From: Hymenobacter qilianensis
Lineage (GTDB): Bacteria; Bacteroidota; Bacteroidia; Cytophagales; Hymenobacteraceae
Length of the DNA stretch: 64,000 nucleotides
Reading direction: 5' to 3'
Assembly: GCF_014489555.1 (NCBI RefSeq)
Contig: NZ_CP060785.1
Location: 62,001 to 126,000, forward strand
The notes under the pieces are model-generated. The model made no database searches. It saw nothing but the letters and a program-made list of their open reading frames with translations, and had not been told where the DNA came from. Both the position numbers and the translations under genes were made by a program. Positions 51,848 to 60,018 of this stretch are shown one piece after another. How positions within the stretch are numbered: the first letter of the stretch is position 1; every line of letters starts with the position of its first letter.

Positions 51848-52057
51848 CTAACTGCTCGACCCCAACGATTGTCCCAGGTCTGGCCAGACCACTGCCCGGC
51901 CTTTGTCCTGAATATCCCAGTTTTCCCGTTGCTGCGGGGTAGCCGTGTAGAGAAAGGTCGCCAGGGGCTGCGTATAGAAGAACGGCTTGACGGTGTTGTC
52001 CGATAAAAACACGTTGAGCATCGTCAGGCTCACGGTGACTTTGGTGATGGTCGCCAT
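51848..52057 (-). CDS. Small DUF2442-like protein
   Basis: 69 residues from the ATG at 52057: strands TITKVTVSLTMLNVFLSDNT and VKPFFYTQPLATFLYTAT, then ENWDIQDKGRAVVWPDLGQSL. The pattern (short strands, a PLxxFL middle and a closing WPDLG) is that of DUF2442, small proteins found beside toxin-antitoxin and plasmid genes. No partner toxin is adjacent. The 194 bases before it (51654-51847) hold no gene. Confidence 0.55.
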   Translation of the reverse strand: MATITKVTVSLTMLNVFLSDNTVKPFFYTQPLATFLYTATPQQRENWDIQDKGRAVVWPDLGQSLGSSS

Positions 52058-52316
52058 ACAGGATAGTACGAGGAAAGGAAAAGGTCCACGGGCCGTGAAG
52101 GTCGGACTATTACCCCACAAATTGCAGGCTACCGAAAACAGAAAGGGGTATAGATTAGGCAGGGGATGGCTTCGCTAGGTAGCCGGGCGGGAGGCGGCCC
52201 CAGCAAAGCGCGTTGACCCCCGGAAGTAACTCTTCGCAGCGAGCATCCTGCGCGGGGGGCCAGGCTACCGGCCCTTGCCCGACTCCCCCGGCGACTACCC
52301 GGCCCCTTTCCGCTAG

Positions 52317-52589
52317 ATGAAGCCTGCCGCTACTTCTTTTCAGGCCTTAGCTTTTACTGATGAACTGACGGCTATTGGGCAGTACGGTCACTTTCTCGCC
52401 CGGCGCTACGAAGAGCAGGACGCGGTCCACCTGTACCACTTTGAGGCGGGCTTTTTCGTGGAACTCACCTACGACCAGTTCGCCAATCGCCTCGTGCGCA
52501 CGTGCACCTTTACCACTTCAGATTGCTTGGAGGACTACGCCGCCTCTATCGATCTGCGTGCCCTGGGACTAGGAGAGCAGGCCGGATAA
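52317..52589 (+). CDS. Hypothetical protein upstream of umuDC
   Basis: 90 residues, not recognised: MKPAATSFQALAFTDELTAI, then AVHLYHFEAGFFVELTYDQF and a C-terminal SIDLRALGLGEQAG. It is acidic and probably cytosolic, with an alpha/beta character. It ends 20 bases before the palindrome that precedes umuD, so it is likely a separate transcript. Codon use is like its neighbours. No function is proposed. Confidence 0.6.
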   Translation: MKPAATSFQALAFTDELTAIGQYGHFLARRYEEQDAVHLYHFEAGFFVELTYDQFANRLVRTCTFTTSDCLEDYAASIDLRALGLGEQAG

Positions 52590-52608
52590 CTAAAATTATT
52601 GGCATTGT

Positions 52609-52631
52609 CTATACTAATTATATTAGTATAG
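52609..52631. promoter_or_regulatory. Perfect 23-bp palindrome, candidate operator of umuDC
   Basis: CTATACTAAT (52609-52618) and ATTAGTATAG (52622-52631) are exact reverse complements around TAT. The palindrome lies 36 bases before the umuD start and touches a TATACTTG box (52634-52641), which differs by one base from the Bacteroidota -7 consensus. A repressor bound here would block transcription, as at SOS boxes of other umuDC operons. Confidence 0.65.
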
Positions 52632-52666
52632 CGTATACTTGCAGACCACCTAGCTGCTGTACCCCT

Positions 52667-53137
52667 ATGCCTGAACTTGTTATCGTCTCGGTTCTCCGCG
52701 AACCGCTCTTCCTGCCGTACTTTGACCACTTGGTACCGGCCGGCTTTCCGTCCCCGGCCAGTGACCACCAGCCGGAGGAGCTGGATTTGAATGGCTTACT
52801 GCTGCCGCATCCCGATGCCACCTACCTCATTCGCTGCTTTGGCGACAGCATGACCGGGGGCGAAGATGGCATCCGTAGTGGCTCCTTGCTGGCCGTGGAC
52901 TGCACGCTGACACCCCGCCCCAATGACGTGGTCATCGCCTCCATCGATGGCAGTGATTATACGCTCAAGCGCCTAATTCAGCGGCCCGACCAGTCGTGGT
53001 GGCTGGTGCCGGATAATCCTTCCTATCCGGCCTTTCCCATTGACTCACCCGATATGTTTACGGTGTGGGGGGTGGTGACGCACATCGTGAACGAAACTCG
53101 TCCCGGCAAACTTGGCCAGCATGTACGCCCTCGTTGA
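52667..53137 (+). CDS. umuD: UmuD-like S24 autoprotease
   Basis: 156 residues from the ATG at 52667. It is a LexA/UmuD family serine peptidase. The Ser of the Ser-Lys dyad is in IRCFGDSMTGGEDGI and the Lys in DYTLKRLIQRP; further landmarks are GSLLAVDCTLTPRPNDVVIA and NPSYPAFPIDSP. The cleavage region would be near FPSPASDHQP; the usual Ala-Gly or Cys-Gly pair is not obvious. There is no DNA-binding domain, so it is UmuD rather than LexA. Self-cleavage triggered by RecA filaments would produce the active subunit of the translesion polymerase. umuC starts 17 bases before its end. Confidence 0.9.
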   Translation: MPELVIVSVLREPLFLPYFDHLVPAGFPSPASDHQPEELDLNGLLLPHPDATYLIRCFGDSMTGGEDGIRSGSLLAVDCTLTPRPNDVVIASIDGSDYTLKRLIQRPDQSWWLVPDNPSYPAFPIDSPDMFTVWGVVTHIVNETRPGKLGQHVRPR

Positions 53138-54416
53138 TGGGAACAACTTTTATGTCAGCTGCGAGCGCGCCTTCCAGGCCAAGCTCGAAGGGGTACCAGT
53201 CATTGTGCTGAGTAATAATGACGGGGCGATTGTGTCCCGCTCGGCCGAAGCCAAAGCCCTGGGGCTGAAGATGGGGGAACCCCTCTTTCAGGTGCGCCAC
53301 CTCGTCGAACAGCACCAGGTGCGGGTGTTCTCCAGCAACTACGCCCTCTACGGGGACATGAGCCGGCGCTTCATGTACTACCTGGCCTCCGTCGCCCCCG
53401 AAATCGAAATCTACTCCATCGACGAAGCCTTCCTGGATTTGCGGGGCATGGAACGCTACCATGGCGGCCTGGCGGCCTACGCGGCCAAGATTCGCATGGA
53501 GGTGCGGCGTCGGACGCACATTCCCGTTTGCATCGGGATTGCCCCAACGAAGACCTTAGCCAAGCTGGCCAACCGGGTAGCGAAGAAGAATGCTGACTTG
53601 GGGGGCATTTGTTACCTGAATACGGCGGAAAAGCGGCTGTGGGCCCTGGCGCAAATTGGGGTGGAGGACGTCTGGGGGATCGGCCACCAATACGCGACCA
53701 AGCTCTACGCGGCGGGCATCCGCACAGCGGCGGACCTAGCGCAGTGTACGGAGTCGTGGGCCCGCAAGCACCTGGGGGGCGTGGTCGGAGCGCGGCTCGT
53801 GCGGGAACTGCAAGGCACGGCGTGCCATGCGCTTCAGCCGAGTGAGGATGGCACGCTGGCCCGGCAAAGTATTGCCTGTACGCGTTCCTTTGGCACGCCG
53901 CTGTCCGCCTTTCCGGACCTGTTGGGCGCCGTGGGGGCTTTCACGTCGCGGGCGGCGGAGAAATTGCGGCGGCAAGGCTCGGCGGTCAATACCCTGACCG
54001 TGTTTATCAGCAAGAACCGCTTTGGCCCCGAGCCCCCACCTTACACTTTCTCCACGGTGATTACGCTGCCGATGGCGACGGATGACACCGGGGAGCTGCT
54101 CCGACATGTCCGGGTAGCCGTAAAGCGGATTTGGCAACCCAACACGGTCTACAAAAAGGCGGGGGTGGTGCTAGACGGGCTGGAAGCGGCGGGTCAGCAG
54201 CAGCTCAGCTTATTTGCTTGCCCCAACCGAGGCGAGGTCCGTGCTCAGCTCATGCACGAGTTGGACCGGCTCAATAAACGCTACGGGGCGGGTACCATAG
54301 GCTTCGCTACCGCCCTTTCCCCTCTAGGGAAGCACCACGCACCCTGGCTAGGGAAAGCGGACCGGCGAAGCGCCCGCTTCACGACCTGTTGGGACGAACT
54401 GTGGAGTATTCGCTAG
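53121..54416 (+). CDS. umuC: UmuC-like Y-family DNA polymerase
   Basis: 431 residues, intact. The ATG at 53121 overlaps the end of umuD. Palm motifs are MYALVDGNNFYVSCERAFQ (metal Asp) and EIYSIDEAFLDL (catalytic Asp-Glu). Next come thumb helix-hairpin-helix (TLAKLANRVAKKN, VWGIGHQYATKLYAAGI), the little finger domain and a DUF4113-like end (LMHELDRLNKRYGAGTIGFA). A beta-clamp binding peptide, QLSLF, is seen at about residue 363. With UmuD it forms a Pol V-like mutagenic polymerase for damage bypass. Such operons are often plasmid-borne. Confidence 0.95.
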   Translation: MYALVDGNNFYVSCERAFQAKLEGVPVIVLSNNDGAIVSRSAEAKALGLKMGEPLFQVRHLVEQHQVRVFSSNYALYGDMSRRFMYYLASVAPEIEIYSIDEAFLDLRGMERYHGGLAAYAAKIRMEVRRRTHIPVCIGIAPTKTLAKLANRVAKKNADLGGICYLNTAEKRLWALAQIGVEDVWGIGHQYATKLYAAGIRTAADLAQCTESWARKHLGGVVGARLVRELQGTACHALQPSEDGTLARQSIACTRSFGTPLSAFPDLLGAVGAFTSRAAEKLRRQGSAVNTLTVFISKNRFGPEPPPYTFSTVITLPMATDDTGELLRHVRVAVKRIWQPNTVYKKAGVVLDGLEAAGQQQLSLFACPNRGEVRAQLMHELDRLNKRYGAGTIGFATALSPLGKHHAPWLGKADRRSARFTTCWDELWSIR

Positions 54417-54555
54417 GGCCAGAACACGCGGTAGGGGGCGCGAGCCGGCACAGGGGCGGGTTCCTGGTGCTACGAAAGGGGGGTAATCCACTAATCAGCG
54501 CAGCCCCAAGCCAGGGATCCCTGACGGCGTATCTCCCTCCGGAGCCCTTCCCGCC

Positions 54556-55542
54556 TCATCCTTCGCCCGGATAGCGCAGCCCGATCTGCGCGCGCACCGT
54601 GTCCAGTAGCTGCATCAGCTCCAGGCTGAAGGAGAGCGGCAAGAGCGGGCTTTCCAGCAAGCCCTGCGCCAGGCACTGCTGCACGTGCGCGGCTTCGTAG
54701 TGGTAGCCCAGCCCCTGCTTCTCGCAGGGAATCTCCTGCGCCTGCGGCTGTCCCGTGAGCTGTAGGCGCACGCCATCCGGCGCGTGAAACCGCCCCAGCA
54801 GCTGCAACTGGCCTTTCGTACCGTAGAGGATACACTGGTTGTCGGTGGGCGCGGCCAGGGTGGAAAATAAACTAGCCGTGGCCCCACTCGCGTAGGCGAG
54901 CACCAGGGCGCAGTTCACATCCACCCCGGTCGGGGCCAGCGTGGCCACGGCCCGCACCGTCTGGGGCTCGCCCAGGAAGAGCTTACTGATGAAGAGCGGG
55001 TAGACGCCAATGTCCAATAGGGAGCCGCCCGCCAGCGTGGGGTTGAACAGCCGCCCTTGGGGCTCGTAGGGCGCGGCAAAGCCAAAGTCGGCCACCAAGT
55101 GCTTCACCTCCCCGATCACACCCGCCTGCACCAGCTCAACGGCTTTGGTGACGGCGGGAAAGAAGCGGGTCCAGAACGCCTCCATCAGAAACACTTGCTG
55201 CTCTTGGGCGACGGTGATCATCTCGGCGGCCTGCTGCGCGTTCACAGCAAAGGCTTTCTCGCAGAGCACGGGCAGGCCCGCCCGCAAGCACAAGAGCGAG
55301 TGGGCGTGGTGCTCCGAGTGGGGCGTGGCAATATAGACGACGTCGATGCCGGGCACTTTCAGCAGCTCCTCGTAGCTGCCTACGGCATGGGCCGCGCCAT
55401 GGCGGCCGGCGAAGCCCTGGGCTTTGGACAAACTGCGCGAGGCCACCGCGTGCAACCTAGCCTGCGGGACGAGCGCTAAGCTCTCAGCAAATTTATGGGC
55501 GATGTTGCCCAAACCTAGGATGGCCCAGTTATAGGTGCGCAT
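54556..55542 (-). CDS. Gfo/Idh/MocA family oxidoreductase
   Basis: 328 residues, intact. The N-terminal Rossmann fold has the dinucleotide motif AILGLGNIAHKFAESLALVP, then YIATPHSEHHAHSLLCLRAG and the signature LCEKAFAVNAQQA, with the Lys of the EKP/EKA motif. The C-terminal alpha/beta substrate domain includes TRFFPAVTKAVELVQAGVIG and AGGSLLDIGVYPLFISKLFL, where Asp and Tyr may act in catalysis. Close relatives act as NAD(P)-dependent dehydrogenases on sugars or trans-dihydrodiols. The substrate is not clear. It stands alone, convergent with umuC. Confidence 0.93.
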   Translation of the reverse strand: MRTYNWAILGLGNIAHKFAESLALVPQARLHAVASRSLSKAQGFAGRHGAAHAVGSYEELLKVPGIDVVYIATPHSEHHAHSLLCLRAGLPVLCEKAFAVNAQQAAEMITVAQEQQVFLMEAFWTRFFPAVTKAVELVQAGVIGEVKHLVADFGFAAPYEPQGRLFNPTLAGGSLLDIGVYPLFISKLFLGEPQTVRAVATLAPTGVDVNCALVLAYASGATASLFSTLAAPTDNQCILYGTKGQLQLLGRFHAPDGVRLQLTGQPQAQEIPCEKQGLGYHYEAAHVQQCLAQGLLESPLLPLSFSLELMQLLDTVRAQIGLRYPGEG

Positions 55543-55850
55543 AGCGTCGAAAGGAGAAGGGAGGGACGGTAAAGATAGGGCACATGGTCGGTACCACCTT
55601 GGTGGGACTGGTCAGGGAAGGCGCCCTAAGCGAGGCAGAACAGCCCCATCGTCCCGTCCGTTTACATCATGGCCCGTTTTCATAGACACGTTAGTGACGC
55701 TACGCGGCTGGTTAGCGCTCGCCCTATAAAAGACATACGGTCTGATAAGGGCGTCGTTCGCGTACCTTCTCCGCGGACAGTATACCATAGGCTGTTCGGT
55801 TACCTTTGCTCACTCTTTGCTCACTCTTCTCCGCCGCGGCGCTATCCAGC
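55543..55850. other. Intergenic region between divergent genes
   Basis: 308 bases between the oxidoreductase and aldolase genes, which are transcribed away from each other. It must hold both promoters. An ACCTTGGTGG stretch near 55597 and an AT-rich CTATAAAAGACATAC region near 55724 are the only features that stand out. No repeats or coding frames were seen. Confidence 0.4.
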
Positions 55851-56884
55851 ATGTACCTGTTCACCAACGATTACAGCGAAGGCTGCCATCCCGCCATTTT
55901 AGCGGCCCTCACCCAGAGCAACCGGAGCCAGCAGCCGGGCTACGGCGCCGATACGTTTACGGCGCAGGCCATTGCCCTGCTGCAGGCCCAACTGGCGGAC
56001 CCCACGGCCGACATCCACTTGGTGGCCGGCGGCACCAGTGCCAACCTGCTGGCGATGGCCGCTTTTCTCAAGCCCTTCGAGTCCGTCCTGGCCGCGCAGA
56101 CGGGGCACATCTGCGTCCACGAAGCGGGCGCGATCGAAGCCACCGGCCACAAAATCGAAGTCGCCGCGACGGCCGATGGCAAACTGCGGCCCGCAGACCT
56201 GGCCCCCTTGCTGGCCAAAAGCCCGCCCTTCCACACGGTCCGGCCGCGCTTGGTGTACGTTTCCAATCCCACGGAAATCGGCACGATCTACTCGCGGCAG
56301 GAACTTACGGACTTGTCGGCCTACTGCCAGGCTAATGGCCTGCTGTTGTACCTGGATGGCGCCCGCTTACCGATGGCGCTGACGGCCGCCACCAATGACC
56401 TGACGCTGGCTGACATTGGCCGCCTGACCGATGCCTTTTACCTGGGCGGCACCAAATGTGGCGCCCTGCTGGGCGAGGCGCTGGTGATCACCAACCCGGC
56501 CCTGCAGCCCGACTTCAAGTACCACCTCAAGCAGCGGGGGCCTTGCTTTCCAAGGGCCGGGTGCTGGGTATCCAGTTTCTGACCTTGCTGCAGGACGACC
56601 TGCTGCTGACCCTGGCCCGGCACGCGAATGCCTTGGCGCAGCGACTGGCACAGGCCGTGCAGGACCTAGGCTATTCGTTTTTGACCGTTTCCCATACCAA
56701 CCAGATTTTTCCTGTTCTGCCCTATCGCGTGATTGAGCAGCTCGCGCCCGACTTTGGCTTTTACGTGTGGAAACCCATCGATGCAGAGCAGGCCGCCATT
56801 CGCCTGATTACCTCCTGGGCCACGCCGCCCGAAGCGGTCGATGATTTCATTGCGGCGCTGCGCGCGCATAGCCCCGCCCGGTGA
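55851..56884 (+). CDS. Low-specificity threonine aldolase-like PLP enzyme (frameshifted)
   Basis: About 345 residues of the beta-eliminating lyase/threonine aldolase family, fold type I. Starts MYLFTNDYSEGCHPAILAAL; then HLVAGGTSANLLAMAAFLKP (phosphate loop), HICVHEAGAIEATGHKIEV, LVYVSNPTEIGTIYSRQEL, LLLYLDGARLPMAL (PLP-ring Asp and Arg) and the PLP Lys in AFYLGGTKCGALLGEA. The break at G run 56536-56540 needs one added base (QRGALLSKGRVLGIQFLTLL). The family cleaves L-threonine or allo-threonine to glycine and acetaldehyde. It is followed 77 bases later by an amidase on the same strand. Confidence 0.88.
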
Positions 56885-56961
56885 ACAGCGGATGAAGAAG
56901 GGTAGGCTACCTATATTGGGGCAACGAGACAGCTTCTCACCTACTACTTTTTCCTCGTCGC

Positions 56962-58548
56962 ATGCGCCGCCTCCTCTGTATTGGTTTGTTCCTGCTCCTG
57001 GCCAGTGCCCTCGGGCGAGCGGGCTATCCACTCCCCTCCCAGCGCCCGCGTCCCTCCCAGCCGGCGTTCCCCCTGCTCGAGACGACGATCGCCGCCATTC
57101 ACCAGGCATTTCGTCAGGGCGACTGCAGCTGCGAACAGTTAGTCACCGCTTATCTGCGGCGCATCCAGGCCTATGACCAGCCCACCAAGCTCAACGCCTT
57201 GGTGCTGACCAACCCGCAGGCCCTGGAAGTAGCCCGGCAACTCGATACAGAATACCGGAAAACCAAGAAGCTACGGCCTCTGCACTGCATCCCGCTTATC
57301 GTCAAGGACAACTATAACACGGCGGGCCTGCAAACCACGGCCGGCTCGCTGGCCCTGAAGGGCTTTGTGCCATCGGAGGATGCCACCGTCGTTAAACGCC
57401 TCAAGGCGGCGGGGGCCTTGGTGCTGGCCAAGTCCAACATGGCCGAGTGGGCCTTTAGCCCCATGGTCTCCATTAGCTCGATTGCGGGCGAAACGCTCAA
57501 TCCTTATAACCTGCTGCACGTGCCGGCGGGCTCGAGCGGGGGCACGGCCGCCGCCGTAGCGGCTAATCTGGGCACGGTAGGGCTGGGCACCGACACGGGT
57601 AACTCCATCCGCGGCCCCTCTTCGCACACAGCCTTGGTCGGCTTCCGTCCTACGCTGGGTTTGGTGAGCCGCGCCGGCATTGCCCCCCTGTATTTGCGCA
57701 ACGACACGGGCGGGCCGATGACCCGTACGGTGGCCGATGCCACTCGCCTGCTGGAGGTCATCGCCGGCTACGACCCGGCCGACCCGCTGACCAAATACAG
57801 CCAGGGCAAAACTTTACCAGCGGGCTACCAGCAGTTCTTACGGAAGGATGGCCTGAAAGGCGCCCGCATCGGCGTGCTGCGCACGCTGAGCGAACGCCAG
57901 CCTGATCCGCAGGTCAAAGCTTTGTTTGAGCAGGCCCTGGCCGATCTGCGCCAAGCGGGCGCCGAGATCATTGATCCGGTGCAGATACCCGACTTTGAGC
58001 AGGTAAGCAAAGATCAGTGGTGCGCGGTGTTCCAGCACGATATCAATGCTTATCTGGGCTCCTTAGGCCCCACGGCCCCCGTCAAGAATCTGCAGGAGAT
58101 CATTGCCTCGGGCAAGTTTGCCCCCTACATCGCCGAGAACCTTTCCTATCACCAGCAGCAGGCGGAAGTACCTACGGCGACGGCCTGCACGGATGCCTAC
58201 ACTGATCCCAAACGCGTGGCCTTCCGCCGAGCGGTGACCGAAGTGATGGACCGCTATAAGGTGGGGGCGCTGGTATACCCGACCTGGAATAACCCACCCG
58301 CGAAAGTCGGGGACCCGAAGGGCTACCAGGGCGATAACAGCCAGCTGATCGCGCCCCATACGGGCCAGCCAGCCTTCACGGTGCCGATGGGCTATACCTA
58401 TGATAATCTGCCCGCGGGCCTGCAGTTTCTGGGCCGTTCCTTTGATGAGGCTACGCTGATTCAGTACACTTTTGCCTATGAGCAAGCCACGAAGCGTCGG
58501 AAATCGCCGCCCCTCTTTCCCGAGATGCCGCGCGTTAAGCGTAAGTAG
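56962..58548 (+). CDS. Secreted amidase-signature enzyme
   Basis: 528 residues, intact, with a signal peptide (MRRLLCIGLFLLLASALGRA). The amidase signature is complete: the Lys of the Ser-cisSer-Lys triad in IPLIVKDNYNTAG, cis-Ser in VPAGSSGGTAAAVAANLG and nucleophile Ser in GTDTGNSIRGPSSHTALVGF. The C-terminal part has LVYPTWNNPPAKVG and FTVPMGYTYDNLPAGLQFLG. The family hydrolyses amides; a periplasmic site points to peptide amides or external amides, not to Glu-tRNA amidation. It is convergent with a nitrilase, 42 bases away. Both enzymes act on C-N bonds, although a shared pathway is only a guess. Confidence 0.93.
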   Translation: MRRLLCIGLFLLLASALGRAGYPLPSQRPRPSQPAFPLLETTIAAIHQAFRQGDCSCEQLVTAYLRRIQAYDQPTKLNALVLTNPQALEVARQLDTEYRKTKKLRPLHCIPLIVKDNYNTAGLQTTAGSLALKGFVPSEDATVVKRLKAAGALVLAKSNMAEWAFSPMVSISSIAGETLNPYNLLHVPAGSSGGTAAAVAANLGTVGLGTDTGNSIRGPSSHTALVGFRPTLGLVSRAGIAPLYLRNDTGGPMTRTVADATRLLEVIAGYDPADPLTKYSQGKTLPAGYQQFLRKDGLKGARIGVLRTLSERQPDPQVKALFEQALADLRQAGAEIIDPVQIPDFEQVSKDQWCAVFQHDINAYLGSLGPTAPVKNLQEIIASGKFAPYIAENLSYHQQQAEVPTATACTDAYTDPKRVAFRRAVTEVMDRYKVGALVYPTWNNPPAKVGDPKGYQGDNSQLIAPHTGQPAFTVPMGYTYDNLPAGLQFLGRSFDEATLIQYTFAYEQATKRRKSPPLFPEMPRVKRK

Positions 58549-58590
58549 AAGCAAGGCTCATAACCCAGCCATCGCTGTTATTATGCCATT

Positions 58591-59540
58591 TTACGAAGTA
58601 AGATTTGCCTGCTCTGGAGTAACCGATAGCGTGGCCGGCTGATTTACCACGGTCAACTGAAACACATCCGGGCGGGCGTAGTGACCGACGCAGTCAAAGT
58701 CTAACTTGCTTTTGGCCAGCACCGACGCGTCTACTTCGGCCGTTAATAAGCCTTCTTGGTCCCACAAGGGGCCAGCCAGGATCTCTCCCAGCGGGGAGAT
58801 GATCACGCTGCCGCCCCGGCTCATGATCTCCGGCTCGTGGAGTAGGTCGGCCTGGTAGCGGTCGGGATAATCGCTTTTGCGCACAAACTGGTTGCTGGCC
58901 AACACGTAGCAGCGCCCTTCTAAAGCGATGTGTTGCATCGTGGCCTGCCAGGAGTCGCGGGCGTCAGCAGTAGGCGCCAGATAGATCTCGATGCCTTTCT
59001 GATAGAGCGCGGTGCGGGCCAGGGGCATGTAGTTTTCCCAGCAAATGAGCCCACCTACCCGGCCCAGGTCCGTGGCAAAGCTCACCAGGGAACTGCCATC
59101 ACTCTCCCCCCAGATGTAGCGTTCCAAACCCGTGGGCTTGAGCTTGCGGTGTTTACCCAATAAGAAACCATCCTTGCCAAAGTACAGCAGGGTACAGTAG
59201 AGCGTGCCCCGATCGGTTCTTTTTCGGTAATGCCCAGGGCCACGAACAAGCCGGCTTGGCGAATGGCCTCTTGGATGCGCTTAATACCCGGCGACTCTAC
59301 CGCCAGGCTATTTTCCCAGTAGTCCAGCCACATCGCCCGGCCCTTCTCGGTGCGCCGGCCCACAATAGCCTCAAAGGTCAGGCCCCGCGGATAGCAGGGG
59401 ATAAACGACTCGGGGAAGAGCAGCAGCTGACAGCCCGCCTCGGTGCCGCGTTGAATCCAGCTGATCACCAGATCCACACTTTTTTCGGCGTCAAAAAGCG
59501 CGGGAGTCGCTTGTACGACGCCTACTTTACTCGTTTTCAT
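58591..59540 (-). CDS. Nitrilase-family carbon-nitrogen hydrolase (frameshifted)
   Basis: About 316 residues from the ATG at 59540 (MKTSKVGVVQATPALFDAEK). The Glu-Lys-Cys triad is visible: Glu in LLLFPESFIPCYPRG, Lys in KHRKLKPTGLERY and the nucleophile Cys in GGLICWENYMPLARTALY. Family-specific stretches include GESDGSSL and APTADARDSWQATMQHIALE, typical of true nitrilases acting on nitriles (branch 1). The frame breaks at C run 59207-59210; one added base gives EPIGGTLYCTLLYFGKDGFL. A frame continuing upstream to 59669 lacks features. It probably converts a nitrile to the acid plus ammonia. Confidence 0.9.
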
Positions 59541-60018
59541 GGGGTAATAAGTTAGCTGCATGTCCAGCCGTGAGGGCGCTGACTTATAGGCACGTAGTGC
59601 AAGTAGTATACATTCACCAGTCAGCTTAAGGAAGCGCAGGACTTTTTCGTTATTATATGATTTGCTCAAATGGTAGTGTAATCAGCAATTTGGACCAAGA
59701 ATAGTTCTCAGGCCAATTATTAACGGATGTAACGCACCGTATCGACTTGTTGCGTGGAAAAGTGCTTTCCGGACGATACAAACCGTCAACCTTTTTCAGG
59801 ACGACACAAAAATCTAGAGCGCCCTATTATTCGACCGTTTTTATGGACGCCAACACGGCTCTTGGTACGGCATAGACGGGACATCCGAAGGGGTAAAACG
59901 CCGCCCCAGGACATCCCCTGCATTACCCTCGCCTTTTCGCTTTACTTGTCCGATAAAAGCCTAGCTTACAGTAACAAAGAACCCGACTAGCAGAGACCCT
60001 TCCTTCCCCCACTCCACC
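59541..60018. promoter_or_regulatory. Divergent intergenic region with GGACGAyACAAA direct repeats
   Basis: 478 bases between the nitrilase and S9 peptidase genes. TTCCGGACGATACAAA (59767-59782) and TTCAGGACGACACAAA (59795-59810) match at 14 of 16 positions and start 28 bases apart, as for tandem regulator sites. An open frame of 78 codons across them has no protein-like character. The left part (59620-59740) is AT-rich and may hold the nitrilase promoter. Confidence 0.35.

Noticed and set aside
44525..54416. Conjugative or prophage element
   Set aside because: No relaxase, mobilisation, coupling, tail, capsid or packaging genes are present; only replication, partition, recombination and repair genes.
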